DNA of 64,000 bases, taken from Levilactobacillus lindianensis (GTDB lineage: Bacteria; Bacillota; Bacilli; Lactobacillales; Lactobacillaceae). Below are positions 8,473-16,446 of the stretch, in pieces. The stretch is from positions 1 through 64,000 of the forward strand of contig NZ_RHOD01000009.1 in the NCBI RefSeq assembly GCF_003946095.1, written 5' to 3'. Positions within the stretch are counted from its first letter, which is position 1. Each line of letters opens with the position of its first letter. A program made the position numbers and the translations under genes. The notes beneath the pieces were generated by a model. It saw only the letters and a list, made by a program, of their open reading frames with translations. It ran no database searches and was not told the DNA's origin.

Positions 8473-9474
8473 CTATTTCGTTGAGCTCCGCTTCATCAAG
8501 CCATAAGGTAGGATGACCGTATTCTCATCAACGTTTTCGTTATTCATCAACTTCGTCAACAGACGCATGGCAACGGCCCCAATATCATAGAGGGGCTGGG
8601 TGATCGAACTCATCTTAGGCCGAACCAATTCCGTCAGCTTCGTGTCATTACTGGTAATGACTTCGAAATCTTCTGGAACGGAGACGCCCGCATCGGTGAG
8701 CCCGTTCATCACACCCGCAGCTAATTCATCGTCGCCGACAAAGGCTGCCGTAGCACCAGCCGCGGCCAAAGCAGGTTCGAGTGATTGACCAGCCTTGTAG
8801 GTGTAATCTGTTTCAAAGACCAGCTTGTCATCGTAAGAGATGCCAGCGTCCTTCAAAGCCTTCTTGTAACCCTTCAACCGATAGTCGTGGTTGATCGTTT
8901 GGTCCATGGAGCCGGAAACAAAGGCGATCTTACGGTTGCCGTGATCAATCAGACTCTTAACGGCCTCCGCCACAGCGGCAACGTAGTCAATGTTGACACT
9001 GGGTTGCGTCTTCTGAGCATCAACAGAACCCGCTAAGACAACTGGCGCCTTGGAACGACGGAATTCTTCGCGAAGTTCATCGGTCACTTGGTTCCCCATG
9101 AAGATGATCCCATCGACTTGTTTAGCCATTAACGTGTTTAGTACCTGAACCTCTTTACCGCCGTTTTCGTCGGAATTGGTCAGGATGATATTATATTTGT
9201 ACATCATGGCCACGTCATCAATACCTCTAGCTAATGAAGAGAAGTAGATATTTGTGACATCGGGGATGATAACCCCCACCGTTGTGGTCTTCTTACTTGC
9301 TAATCCTCGGGCAACAGCATTTGGCCGGTAATCCAGGCGGTCAATAACTTCGAGCACCTTCTTACGAGTTGCGGGTTTGACGTTGGGATTCCCATTGACC
9401 ACACGGGAAACAGTAGCCATCGACACGGATGCTTCCCGGGCCACGTCATAGATCGTTACAGTTTGTTTTTCCAT
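8473..9474 (-). CDS. ccpA: Catabolite control protein A
   Basis: LacI/GalR-family regulator of 333 aa, the master regulator of carbon catabolite control in Firmicutes. The N-terminal helix-turn-helix (IYDVAREASVSMATVSRVVNG, residues 6-26) and hinge helix region (YRPNAVARGLA) are followed by the periplasmic-binding-like core that in this family docks HPr-Ser46-P. Start chosen at 9474 (MEKQTVTIYDVA), the usual CcpA N-terminus, with a GAAAGG site upstream; an in-frame start at 9513 would add 13 unusual residues. Divergent from pepQ, an arrangement known from other lactobacilli, and a perfect cre site lies between them, so autoregulation is likely. Confidence 0.97.
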   Translation of the reverse strand: MEKQTVTIYDVAREASVSMATVSRVVNGNPNVKPATRKKVLEVIDRLDYRPNAVARGLASKKTTTVGVIIPDVTNIYFSSLARGIDDVAMMYKYNIILTNSDENGGKEVQVLNTLMAKQVDGIIFMGNQVTDELREEFRRSKAPVVLAGSVDAQKTQPSVNIDYVAAVAEAVKSLIDHGNRKIAFVSGSMDQTINHDYRLKGYKKALKDAGISYDDKLVFETDYTYKAGQSLEPALAAAGATAAFVGDDELAAGVMNGLTDAGVSVPEDFEVITSNDTKLTELVRPKMSSITQPLYDIGAVAMRLLTKLMNNENVDENTVILPYGLMKRSSTK

Positions 9475-9534
9475 TGTGATAGCCCTTTCTTTCCTGTTTT
9501 GATTTGTTTTCATTCGTTTTCAAGCAACTTGACT

Positions 9535-9563
9535 AGTATACAGAAACTCCGAGGTCGACGCAA
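9535..9563 (-). promoter_or_regulatory. Predicted ccpA promoter
   Basis: TTGCGT (9563-9558), 17-nt spacer, TATACT (9540-9535) on the minus strand. The cre palindrome begins 4 bp upstream of the -35 box. Confidence 0.7.
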
Positions 9564-9566
9564 GAT

Positions 9567-9580
9567 TGAAAACGCTTTCA
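9567..9580. promoter_or_regulatory. cre site (CcpA operator)
   Basis: TGAAAACGCTTTCA matches the TGWAANCGNTNWCA cre consensus at every defined position. It lies just upstream of the ccpA -35 box, centred about 45 bp before the ccpA start point, and about 97 bp upstream of the likely pepQ start point. This position fits control of ccpA, pepQ or both. Confidence 0.85.
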
Positions 9581-9658
9581 CATCAAAGAATACCTTATTT
9601 TCATGTAATTTTCAAGACAGATCCCTTCAGATTTACTAATTATTAGAATATTTGATGG

Positions 9659-9664
9659 TATAAT
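9659..9664 (+). promoter_or_regulatory. pepQ -10 box
   Basis: A perfect TATAAT lies 29 nt upstream of the pepQ ATG. No good -35 hexamer is present at the usual distance, so this promoter may need an activator or be intrinsically weak. Confidence 0.5.
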
Positions 9665-9692
9665 TGAACCATTAATTTGAAAGGGTGATTTC

Positions 9693-10790
9693 ATGACGAA
9701 ACTCGAACAGATTCAGCAGTGGACAGCGGAACACCATGCTAGTATGACCTATTTAAGCAATCCCAAAACCATCCAGTACCTCACGGGATTTGGGAGCGAC
9801 CCCATTGAACGGGTCTTAGCCTTGGTCATCTTCCCTGACCAAGATCCCTTCATCTTCGCCCCCGCCCTGGAGGTCGAAGTCATCAAGGCTACCGGATGGG
9901 CTTACCCCGTCATCGGTTACCTTGACCACGAAAATCCTTGGGCAATGATCGGTGACCAAGTCAAAGCCCGCCACGTCAACCCTACCCAAATCGTTTTGGA
10001 AAAGGGCCAGTTGCCGGTTGCCAGAATGGAAGCCCTAGCGGCACAATTCAGCAACCCCCACTTTGATTTAGATCTGACCAGCTTCATCGATCACATGCGT
10101 TTGATCAAGTCCGAAGATGAAATCAAGAAACTTGAAATTGCCGGTAAATGGGATGATTTCGCCTTCGAACACGGATTCGCTGCCGTAAAGGCTGGCAAGA
10201 CGGAACAATCTGCAGTTGCTGAATTACAATACGCGTTGATGAAGGAAGGCATCATGGAGATGTCTTTCGGGAGTCTGGTTCAGGCCGGTGCTCACGCTGC
10301 AGAACCCCATGGTGCCACTAACGCCACGAAGTTCCAAAATAACGAACTCGTCCTCTTTGACTTAGGGACGGTTTACGATGGCTACATCTCCGATGCTTCT
10401 CGGACGGTGGCCCTCGGCACGCCTTCCGCTAAGGAAAAGGAAATCTACGATGTGTGTCTTGATGCCCAACTGACAGCGCAAGCCGCTGTTAAACCCGGCA
10501 TGACCGCCGCTGAGCTCGACAAGATTGCTCGTGACATCATCACCAAGGCCGGCTACGGCGAATACTTCATTCACCGTCTCGGCCATGGTATGGGGATGAG
10601 CGACCACGAATTTCCATCCATCATGGCTGGAAACGACCTAGTTCTCGAACCCGGCATGTGCTTCTCCATCGAACCGGGCATCTACATCCCCGGTGTCGCT
10701 GGTGTCCGGATTGAAGACTGTGTTCACGTCACTGAAGACGGGAGCCTCCCCTTCACACACACTTCAAAAGACTTAACTTACGTCGGCTAA
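9693..10790 (+). CDS. pepQ: Xaa-Pro dipeptidase
   Basis: M24-family metallopeptidase (365 aa) that splits Xaa-Pro dipeptides released from casein-type or peptide nutrients in the cytoplasm. The N-terminal creatinase-like domain covers about residues 1-125 and the pita-bread catalytic domain the rest. Metal ligands are visible: two Asp in FDLGTVYDGYISDASRTV, His in HRLGHGMGMSDHEFP, Glu in FSIEPGIYIPG and Glu in VRIEDCV. The ATG has a GAAAGGGTG ribosome site. Placement opposite ccpA with a cre site between is the classic lactobacillus pepQ/ccpA arrangement. Confidence 0.95.
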   Translation: MTKLEQIQQWTAEHHASMTYLSNPKTIQYLTGFGSDPIERVLALVIFPDQDPFIFAPALEVEVIKATGWAYPVIGYLDHENPWAMIGDQVKARHVNPTQIVLEKGQLPVARMEALAAQFSNPHFDLDLTSFIDHMRLIKSEDEIKKLEIAGKWDDFAFEHGFAAVKAGKTEQSAVAELQYALMKEGIMEMSFGSLVQAGAHAAEPHGATNATKFQNNELVLFDLGTVYDGYISDASRTVALGTPSAKEKEIYDVCLDAQLTAQAAVKPGMTAAELDKIARDIITKAGYGEYFIHRLGHGMGMSDHEFPSIMAGNDLVLEPGMCFSIEPGIYIPGVAGVRIEDCVHVTEDGSLPFTHTSKDLTYVG

Positions 10791-10812
10791 ACCAAATTAG
10801 CCTAGGCATGAC

Positions 10813-10854
10813 AAAGCCCCGACTTCGCAATCTGCGATGCCGGGGCTTCTTTTT
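10813..10854 (+). terminator. pepQ terminator
   Basis: AAGCCCCG pairs with CGGGGCTT, with an inner TCGCA/TGCGA stem, followed by T5 on the plus strand. Confidence 0.85.
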
Positions 10855-10862
10855 GGCTTTAT

Positions 10863-11252
10863 TTATTCAGCATCAGAGTCAGTTGCATCCGTTTCCGGAT
10901 TCTCGTCTGATTCGTCGTCGCTACTGTCTGCCTCAGCATCGTCGGGAGTTAAGTCAGGAACCTCATCACTACTCAAAACGATATCGTCCGCCGGATCATC
11001 ATCGGCGGTTGCGGCTGCTTGCCAGGCTGGCGCATCATCCTTTGCCTCCAAGCGGTCGTTTAAGGCCTCCTTGAAGTCGTCTGCGGCGTCCGCAGCATAA
11101 AAGGCATAATCGACTGCCCGATCCTTGAGAGCATTGTACCGGTCACGTGCGGCACCCTTCAGGGCCTCACGTTGTTCCAAGTCAAGCGCATGGTAGGCTG
11201 CATAAGCGGCTCCACCTAAAACTAACCCTGCTAATAACTTGTGTTTTGACAT
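10863..11252 (-). CDS. YtxH-like envelope protein with long acidic tail
   Basis: The 129-aa protein has a short N-terminal hydrophobic segment (LLAGLVLGGAAYAAYHAL) followed by a basic/amphipathic helical part, as in YtxH-domain general stress proteins. From about residue 70 to the end it becomes extremely acidic (runs of D, E and S such as DSSDDESDENPETDATDSDAE). It sits 23 nt after a DUF948 gene, a pairing common in bacilli and lactobacilli. Role unknown; stress- or envelope-related by association. Confidence 0.75.
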   Translation of the reverse strand: MSKHKLLAGLVLGGAAYAAYHALDLEQREALKGAARDRYNALKDRAVDYAFYAADAADDFKEALNDRLEAKDDAPAWQAAATADDDPADDIVLSSDEVPDLTPDDAEADSSDDESDENPETDATDSDAE

Positions 11253-11275
11253 TCTAATGACTCCCTTTCTGTATC

Positions 11276-11680
11276 TTAATCCTTAGATTTATGATTTCTG
11301 TAGAGATCAAATGCCGTCTTACCCATCCGGGCAGCCAGTGATGTCTTGGCGGTCGTCTTGGCTGTGTCACTCACGCGCTCCGTCAGGTTACGGGTGGCCG
11401 TATTCAGATCTGACACACTCTCACCTAAGTCAGCAGCGGCCTGAAAGACTGGATCAATCGTGGCGACCTTCTGGTTGACGTCCTCTAACAATTCATTCGC
11501 GTTGGCCATAATATTTTCAGCTTGATGACTGATGACGTCAATGTCTGACGTCATGGTCTTCACTGATTTATTAACCTCACCCAACGTTTTATTCATCTTT
11601 ACTAAGAACATGCCAATGAAGAGGACCAGAATCAAAAACGCAATCGCTGCGATTAGGCCCGCTACTTGTCCACCGGTCAT
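11276..11680 (-). CDS. DUF948 (YoxC-like) membrane protein
   Basis: The 134-aa protein has one N-terminal membrane helix (VAGLIAAIAFLILVLFIGMFLV) followed by a long predicted coiled coil resembling a methyl-accepting-chemotaxis helical stalk (NKTLGEVNKSVKTMTSDIDVI and similar heptads). This is the DUF948/YoxC architecture. First gene of a two-gene unit with the YtxH-like protein. Biochemical role not known. Confidence 0.85.
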   Translation of the reverse strand: MTGGQVAGLIAAIAFLILVLFIGMFLVKMNKTLGEVNKSVKTMTSDIDVISHQAENIMANANELLEDVNQKVATIDPVFQAAADLGESVSDLNTATRNLTERVSDTAKTTAKTSLAARMGKTAFDLYRNHKSKD

Positions 11681-11714
11681 GACAACCCCTCCTTGTACTC
11701 AGTTACTTACCAAT

Positions 11715-11743
11715 AGAATAGCATTCTCACCAGTCCGGTGCAA
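11715..11743 (-). promoter_or_regulatory. Predicted promoter of the DUF948-YtxH operon
   Basis: TTGCAC (11743-11738), 17-nt spacer, TATTCT (11720-11715) on the minus strand, about 30 nt from the start codon. Confidence 0.6.
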
Positions 11744-11853
11744 TTAAAACCCCGAATTATCCCGGCTTTTCTCCGCGGATACTGGTCTTATTAGGAAAAT
11801 CTGCTAAACTAAAAACAGCGTTTTAAAATCTGAATCTAAGGGAGGCACGTTCC

Positions 11854-12720
11854 TTGACGGCCTTAATAGCCACGATAGCCCCGACTTCCAAGGGACTACA
11901 ACATTATCTGAATACCTTTAACTGGGAGGACCTCTGGCACTTGATTACCAGTCGCTTCCTCACCCTACTCTTCCTAACCGTGCTCTTCTTCTTTGTGAAC
12001 TTGGTTGGCAAGGCCATTCTTAAACGGAGCTTTAAACGTTACCTAAACCCTAAGCAAACCGCGAACAATCGACTGCAAACCATCAGCATGCTGTCCATGA
12101 ATATCTTCCACTATACGATCTTGTTCTTCTGGCTATACGCCATGCTCTCCACCCTGGGCGTTCCGGTTGGCACACTAATCGCTGGTGCCGGAATCTTCAG
12201 TTTGGCTTTAGGCCTCGGTGCACAGGGCTTCGTGAGCGATCTGGTCACTGGGGTTTCGATTCTTCTGGAACAGCAAATTGACGTCGGCGAAACCGTCAAA
12301 ATTGGAACTATCGAGGGTGTCGTCACAGCAATCGGCTTGCGAACAACTCAGGTAACCAGTGCCGATGGAACCATTAACTTCATTCCCAATCGAAACATCA
12401 CCATCGTTTCTAACCGCTCGCGAAACAACATGCGAGCCACGGTAAATATTCCTATCGCACCAACGACGCCCGTCGAACAGCTGCGACCCATCATCGAACA
12501 AGTCGATCAAGAACTCTTACCAAAGCATCCTGGCGTCATTGGAACGCCTCTGCCAACTGGGGTGGTTACCTTGCCCACCGGAGAACTGGTTTACCAGGTC
12601 AGCCTCGTCTGCGAGAGTGGCACCCAATTCTCGTTACAGGCTATCTTCCTCACGGCTTATCTCAAGGCTATTCGTCAAGCCGGCATCAAATTGCCAGCAC
12701 ATACGCCGACCCAAGTCTAA
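11854..12720 (+). CDS. Small-conductance mechanosensitive channel MscS family
   Basis: The 288-aa channel protein releases solutes on hypo-osmotic shock. It has three N-terminal membrane helices; the pore-lining helix and start of the beta domain carry the family signature (GAGIFSLALGLGAQGFVSDLVTGVSILLEQQIDVGETVKIG). A C-terminal cytoplasmic domain follows. It resembles B. subtilis YkuT. The start is TTG at 11854, chosen because AAGGGAGG lies at ideal distance and no ATG is available nearby. In B. subtilis ykuT is close to ykuL, whose homologue is the convergent neighbour here. Confidence 0.9.
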   Translation: MTALIATIAPTSKGLQHYLNTFNWEDLWHLITSRFLTLLFLTVLFFFVNLVGKAILKRSFKRYLNPKQTANNRLQTISMLSMNIFHYTILFFWLYAMLSTLGVPVGTLIAGAGIFSLALGLGAQGFVSDLVTGVSILLEQQIDVGETVKIGTIEGVVTAIGLRTTQVTSADGTINFIPNRNITIVSNRSRNNMRATVNIPIAPTTPVEQLRPIIEQVDQELLPKHPGVIGTPLPTGVVTLPTGELVYQVSLVCESGTQFSLQAIFLTAYLKAIRQAGIKLPAHTPTQV

Positions 12721-12725
12721 CAACA

Positions 12726-12775
12726 TAAGATCAAATCAAGCCAGGACATCGCCGTCCTGGCTTGATTTGATCTTA
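12726..12775. terminator. 22-bp perfect inverted repeat, bidirectional terminator
   Basis: Arms 12726-12747 and 12754-12775 are perfectly complementary over 22 bp with a 6-nt loop. The hairpin lies between convergent mscS and cbpB genes. The last bases of the right arm are the stop codon of cbpB. There is no long T run, so termination or mRNA 3'-end protection would rest on stem strength. Confidence 0.7.
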
Positions 12776-13276
12776 AGCGTGGCTCGAGCTGTGTAGCGAC
12801 GCTTCCGTCGTCAACTTGGGGGTCACATCGTAATTGACATGTAGATTATGTGCCAAATAATTAATTCGTTTTAATAGTTCTCGTCTGGTGATGATCCCTT
12901 GAAAAACTTGATCCTCATCGACCAACGGAATAAAGGGATCGTCTACTAAATAGTTCAAGATCGTTTCTAATTTTTTCGGATCATTGACCCAATGGCCAAC
13001 CGGTGACATGACATCCGCCACCTTGTAGTGGCTCAGCTGATCAACCGCGGCTCCGGGAACCTGTAAGAGCTTGTCGGTAATCGCCGCTAGAGAGATCATC
13101 CCTTGCAAGTGATCGTCCGCAGCCAACACTGGAATCCGGTTATACCCCACCTTGGAAAGCACCATTAGTGCGTGTTCCAGGGTGTTACTAGCCGTGACAT
13201 TGGCAACCACGTCGGCGGGAATGACATAGCTTCTGGTATCTTTCAAAAGCATCTGCTCTACAGCAGTATCAATCAT
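12773..13276 (-). CDS. cbpB: CBS-domain protein, CbpB/DarB-like c-di-AMP sensor
   Basis: The 167-aa protein consists of two CBS motifs. The segments NTLEHALMVLSKVGYNRIPVL and EDQVFQGIITRRELLKRINYL closely resemble B. subtilis YkuL (DarB) and Listeria CbpB, which bind cyclic di-AMP and, when unbound, stimulate the (p)ppGpp synthetase Rel. That function is inferred from similarity to remembered family sequences. Last gene of the murI-rdgB-yfcE-cbpB unit. Confidence 0.8.
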   Translation of the reverse strand: MIDTAVEQMLLKDTRSYVIPADVVANVTASNTLEHALMVLSKVGYNRIPVLAADDHLQGMISLAAITDKLLQVPGAAVDQLSHYKVADVMSPVGHWVNDPKKLETILNYLVDDPFIPLVDEDQVFQGIITRRELLKRINYLAHNLHVNYDVTPKLTTEASLHSSSHA

Positions 13277-13294
13277 GAGCTAGAATCATCCTTT

Positions 13295-13819
13295 CTACGC
13301 GTTTGCGTGGTCGAAGGTAAATTTGAGATCAGCAATTGGCTGGGCATGCCGATCGACGTATTGGACCACCGTCTGGGTCGCCGTCACCGTGACTAAGGCT
13401 GCGGTACCGCCTAAATAGCGGTATTCGCCTCGTGGCTGGCTAATACTACCAGGATTAACGAACAACCGGCCATCAACTTGTTCGGCAGCTAGTCGGTGCG
13501 TGTGACCGTAAAAGATAATGTTGGCCTGCGCCGCTTGGGCTCGTAAATCCAACTGGGTCAGATCATAGTTCACGGCGTCATGATGCCCGTGAGTGAGTAA
13601 GACCTGGCGACCCGAAACTTTAGGCGTCAAGACCAGCGGAAATTTAGCATCGAAATCCATGTTTCCACCCACCGCATAGGCATCCTTAAACCAAGGATCA
13701 CTGGCTGGCATCTCGGAATCCCCACAGTGAAAGATCACGTCGGGCTTCAGTTGGTCTCGCAGTGTCGACAAAATGGCTGTATCTCCGTGATTATCACTGA
13801 CAACTAACCATCGACTCAT
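13295..13819 (-). CDS. YfcE/MJ0936-family metallophosphoesterase
   Basis: The 174-aa calcineurin-like phosphoesterase carries the ordered metal-binding motifs DNHGD (near residue 8), HCGDSE, GNMDFD, THGHHD and GHTHR. The natural substrate in this family is uncertain; E. coli YfcE hydrolyses phosphodiesters in vitro. Start at 13819 (MSRWLVVSDNHG) is set by the GGGAGG site contained in the end of rdgB; the ATG comes 2 nt after the rdgB stop, so the two are probably translationally coupled. Confidence 0.9.
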   Translation of the reverse strand: MSRWLVVSDNHGDTAILSTLRDQLKPDVIFHCGDSEMPASDPWFKDAYAVGGNMDFDAKFPLVLTPKVSGRQVLLTHGHHDAVNYDLTQLDLRAQAAQANIIFYGHTHRLAAEQVDGRLFVNPGSISQPRGEYRYLGGTAALVTVTATQTVVQYVDRHAQPIADLKFTFDHANA

Positions 13820-13821
13820 TG

Positions 13822-14421
13822 CTAGGCCTCCCACCATTCGTCAAATTTCGGTAACATCGCAGCGGTTGCTTTAGCACGATGGCTGTGTTGGTTTTTCTTC
13901 GCCAATCCCATCTCGGCAAATGTCTGGCCTTCGCTCGGCACGTAGAATAAGGGATCATAACCGAAACCATCGTGGCCCCGTGGCGCCGTCAAGATCACGC
14001 CACGAACCTCACCCGTAGCGACCAACTTTTTACCATCAGGCTTAATCAGCACCAGTGAGGTATGGAAGGCCGCCGTTCGCTTCTCAGCTGGGACGCCTGC
14101 TAGGTTTGCCAGTAATTTGGCGTTGTTCTTGGCATCGTCATGGTCGCCAGCATACCGGGCGGAATAAATGCCTGGTTCACCATTTAAGGCATCCACCATC
14201 AAACCGGAATCATCGGCTAAGACGGGTAACTGGGTCTCTTGGGCCACTGAGGTGGCTTTTAATTCAGCATTCTCCGTAAAGGTCTTGCCAGTCTCATTGA
14301 CCTGCTTCAGATCTGGGAAGTCGGCCAACGTTTTAACCGTCAATCCCTTAGGCTCGAAGATGGCTCGAAATTCCTGGGCCTTGCCCGGATTATTCGTCGC
14401 AACTACAATCGTGTTTGTCAT
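13822..14421 (-). CDS. rdgB: XTP/dITP diphosphatase (HAM1/RdgB)
   Basis: House-cleaning nucleotide pyrophosphatase of 199 aa that removes deaminated purine triphosphates (dITP, XTP) before incorporation. Family motifs are present: VATNNPGKAQEF at the N-terminus, LADDSGLMVDALNGEPGIYSARYAG, and HDGFGYDPLFYVP. Its ATG overlaps the murI stop codon by the ATGA configuration. The murI-rdgB-yfcE order is common in lactobacilli and bacilli. Confidence 0.95.
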   Translation of the reverse strand: MTNTIVVATNNPGKAQEFRAIFEPKGLTVKTLADFPDLKQVNETGKTFTENAELKATSVAQETQLPVLADDSGLMVDALNGEPGIYSARYAGDHDDAKNNAKLLANLAGVPAEKRTAAFHTSLVLIKPDGKKLVATGEVRGVILTAPRGHDGFGYDPLFYVPSEGQTFAEMGLAKKNQHSHRAKATAAMLPKFDEWWEA

Positions 14422-15251
14422 TTGTCGTTAACCTCCAAGGTTGTGGTAAGTTCGCTGAGCGGTAAGTGAATAGCTTGAACCGGTGTCTGGTCCAACCAAT
14501 GATCGGCCAAGTTGTTAAAGTCTGTTGCATTTCCAGTAGTGTAGTAAATGGCTGATGACCCGGTCTTCGGATTAGCCAGGTTCCAGTAATCTAGGAGCGA
14601 CGTGGCCATATTGGCCGTTGCAGTTCCTGGATCAACCAAGGTGACCCGGTCTCCCATGACGTCTTGGATGAGCGGTCGCAACAGTGGAAAATGTGTGCAG
14701 CCCATAACCAAGGTGTCAATGTCTTGGTCCAGTAACGGCGCTAAATCAGTGGCTACCACTTGCTTGGCATGGTCTGAGGTCAAATCATTAGCTTCTACTA
14801 ACGTCACCAAGTCCTGACAGGCTACTGAAATCACCGTGTTTCGGTTATCTTTAGCCAAAATTGTTTGGCGGTATTGATCGCTCTTCACCGTTCCAGTGGT
14901 AGCAATCACCCCGATTCGATGGTTACGGGTCACTTGCGTTGCCGTCCGCGCCCCCGGGGCAATCACACCAACAACGGGAATATCCAGTTCCTTTTGCATG
15001 GTGGTTAAAGCCGCTGCAGTAGCGGTATTACAGGCAATCACCAGCATCTTAATGTGCGCTTCTCGCTGCAGAAAACGGGCAATCTGGCGAGTAAATGTGG
15101 TGACCTCTGTGACCGTTCTTGGGCCGTAAGGTAAACGCGCCTGATCCCCCAAAAACACCGTGTCTTCGGTGGGCAACAAGCGCTGTACTTCTTTAAGTAC
15201 CGTTAAGCCGCCGACTCCTGAATCCATTAACCCAATTGGACTATTTTGCAT
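14418..15251 (-). CDS. murI: Glutamate racemase
   Basis: Cofactor-independent racemase (277 aa) providing D-glutamate for peptidoglycan. Both catalytic Cys motifs are present: ACNTATAA (about residue 73) and GCTHFPLL (about residue 185), plus the N-terminal GLMDSGVGGLTVL. The start has AAAGGAG nine bases upstream. First gene of the murI-rdgB-yfcE-cbpB unit. Confidence 0.96.
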   Translation of the reverse strand: MQNSPIGLMDSGVGGLTVLKEVQRLLPTEDTVFLGDQARLPYGPRTVTEVTTFTRQIARFLQREAHIKMLVIACNTATAAALTTMQKELDIPVVGVIAPGARTATQVTRNHRIGVIATTGTVKSDQYRQTILAKDNRNTVISVACQDLVTLVEANDLTSDHAKQVVATDLAPLLDQDIDTLVMGCTHFPLLRPLIQDVMGDRVTLVDPGTATANMATSLLDYWNLANPKTGSSAIYYTTGNATDFNNLADHWLDQTPVQAIHLPLSELTTTLEVNDK

Positions 15252-15285
15252 GAATCAACGCTCCTTTGTCATTGCTTGAATCTAT

Positions 15286-15314
15286 ATTATCGCCTTTTTC
15301 TGAACCGGTTTCAA
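15286..15314 (-). promoter_or_regulatory. Predicted promoter of murI-rdgB-yfcE-cbpB
   Basis: TTGAAA (15314-15309), 17-nt spacer, GATAAT (15291-15286) on the minus strand. Confidence 0.55.
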
Positions 15315-15397
15315 GCAACACCCCCACTAAAACTCAGATCCGGGGGATAAAAAAGCCTTAAATTTAGTTGCGGTCCAGCGTTCCCATTATTTTAAGG

Positions 15398-15403
15398 TAT
15401 AAT
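15398..15403 (+). promoter_or_regulatory. yslB -10 box
   Basis: A perfect TATAAT whose last bases overlap an upstream in-frame ATG (15402). Transcription would start around 15410, so that ATG cannot be the translation start; this supports the GTG at 15441. No strong -35 is visible. Confidence 0.55.
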
Positions 15404-15440
15404 GAAATTAGAATCTAAACGGAAAAAGGAGTCAACCCTC

Positions 15441-15956
15441 GTGAAAAACCTCTACGAAACTGTCATGGGAGATGCCGCTGGTGCGTCCTGTCTCCCCCAA
15501 TTTATTCTCCGCGACGCCTTGTTGCCAGAGCTCCTCGGCGATGATCAAGGTGCCATCGGCTACTGGGCTGGCAAATCATTGGCCCGAAAGTTCCCCGTTG
15601 GTAATCCCAGTGATGCCGCCATCTTCTTCGCCCAGGCGGGTTTTGGTACCCTAACCTTAGAAAAGCAGACGGCCCAGATGACGCGTTGGCAACTCGCTGG
15701 CAAGCCGGTTCAACTACGGCTCAAGATGGGCGCCGAAGCTGATTTCACCCTTGAGGCCGGTTTCCTTGCCGAAATGATGTCCCAACAACTTGGCGTGGTT
15801 ACAGAAGCCGAATTGACCGAAACCCCGCGGAAGCTGCGAACGCAAGCCGTGATCTTCGACGTCTACACCGATCCGGATGATCTCATCCCTGACTTTGATG
15901 CACCGAAGCCTCTCGACTTGGTTACACCACCAGCCACCGACGACGCAAAAGACTAA
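15441..15956 (+). CDS. yslB: YslB family protein (DUF2507)
   Basis: The 171-aa protein resembles B. subtilis YslB and the V4R-like DUF2507 fold (FILRDALLPELLG near the start, GYWAGKSLARKFP, GFLAEMMSQQLG). The function is not established. The GTG start at 15441 is used because GGAG lies nine bases upstream and the promoter -10 box overlaps the earlier ATG. Divergent from murI and convergent with trxA. Confidence 0.85.
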   Translation: MKNLYETVMGDAAGASCLPQFILRDALLPELLGDDQGAIGYWAGKSLARKFPVGNPSDAAIFFAQAGFGTLTLEKQTAQMTRWQLAGKPVQLRLKMGAEADFTLEAGFLAEMMSQQLGVVTEAELTETPRKLRTQAVIFDVYTDPDDLIPDFDAPKPLDLVTPPATDDAKD

Positions 15957-15974
15957 TTGAAATCAATCCAAAAG

Positions 15975-16010
15975 AAAAGCCATCACCAGGAAAACTGGTG
16001 ATGGTTTTTT
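15975..16010. terminator. Bidirectional terminator between yslB and trxA
   Basis: GCCATCACCAG/CTGGTGATGG stem with a 4-nt A-rich loop, T6 on the plus side and A-rich flank on the other, between two convergent genes. Confidence 0.88.
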
Positions 16011-16012
16011 GA

Positions 16013-16327
16013 TTAAGCTTCGAGATATTGATCTAAAATCTTCTTTAATTGGTCTTTGGAGTGGTAACCCACGATTGAGTCGACCACTTTACCATCCTTT
16101 TTAACCAATAAGGTTGGAATACTCATGATACCAAAGGATTGCGGTGTGTTGGGATTGGCATCAACGTCCATCTTGTTAAAGGTGACGTTATCCATTTCCT
16201 CAGCCAATTGTTCAACGACTGGTGATTGCATCCGACAAGGACCACACCAAGTTGCCCAAAAGTCTGTCAGCGTCACGCCGGTTGCCGTATCATTTTCGAA
16301 GGTTTTATCTGTTGTTTCTGTAACCAT
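16013..16327 (-). CDS. trxA: Thioredoxin
   Basis: The 104-aa cytoplasmic dithiol oxidoreductase contains the active site WCGPC (FWATWCGPCRMQSP), the cis-Pro region SIPTLLVKKDGK and normal length. It lies after mutS2, the usual place for a lactobacillus trxA. A possible own promoter (TTGTGA, 16-nt spacer, TAGACT, about 16395-16422 on the minus strand) is present in the gap after mutS2, so it could be expressed both with the operon and alone. Confidence 0.95.
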   Translation of the reverse strand: MVTETTDKTFENDTATGVTLTDFWATWCGPCRMQSPVVEQLAEEMDNVTFNKMDVDANPNTPQSFGIMSIPTLLVKKDGKVVDSIVGYHSKDQLKKILDQYLEA

Positions 16328-16446
16328 CGTATTGCCTCCCTTTTTTCGTCATGGCGGTCAAACTCAACCGCTGGTCTTAACTTCAAGTTCCAGTCTAACA
16401 GACTGAGTTAAAATCACAACTAAGTTGCTTACAACTAATTAGTGGC

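Noticed and set aside
9508-9524. Second cre-like sequence near the ccpA start
   Set aside because: TGAAAACGAATGAA breaks the consensus in the right half.
9600-9616. Possible CodY box (AATTTTCAAGAC...) upstream of pepQ
   Set aside because: Only the left half resembles AATTTTCWGAAAATT; too many mismatches to call.
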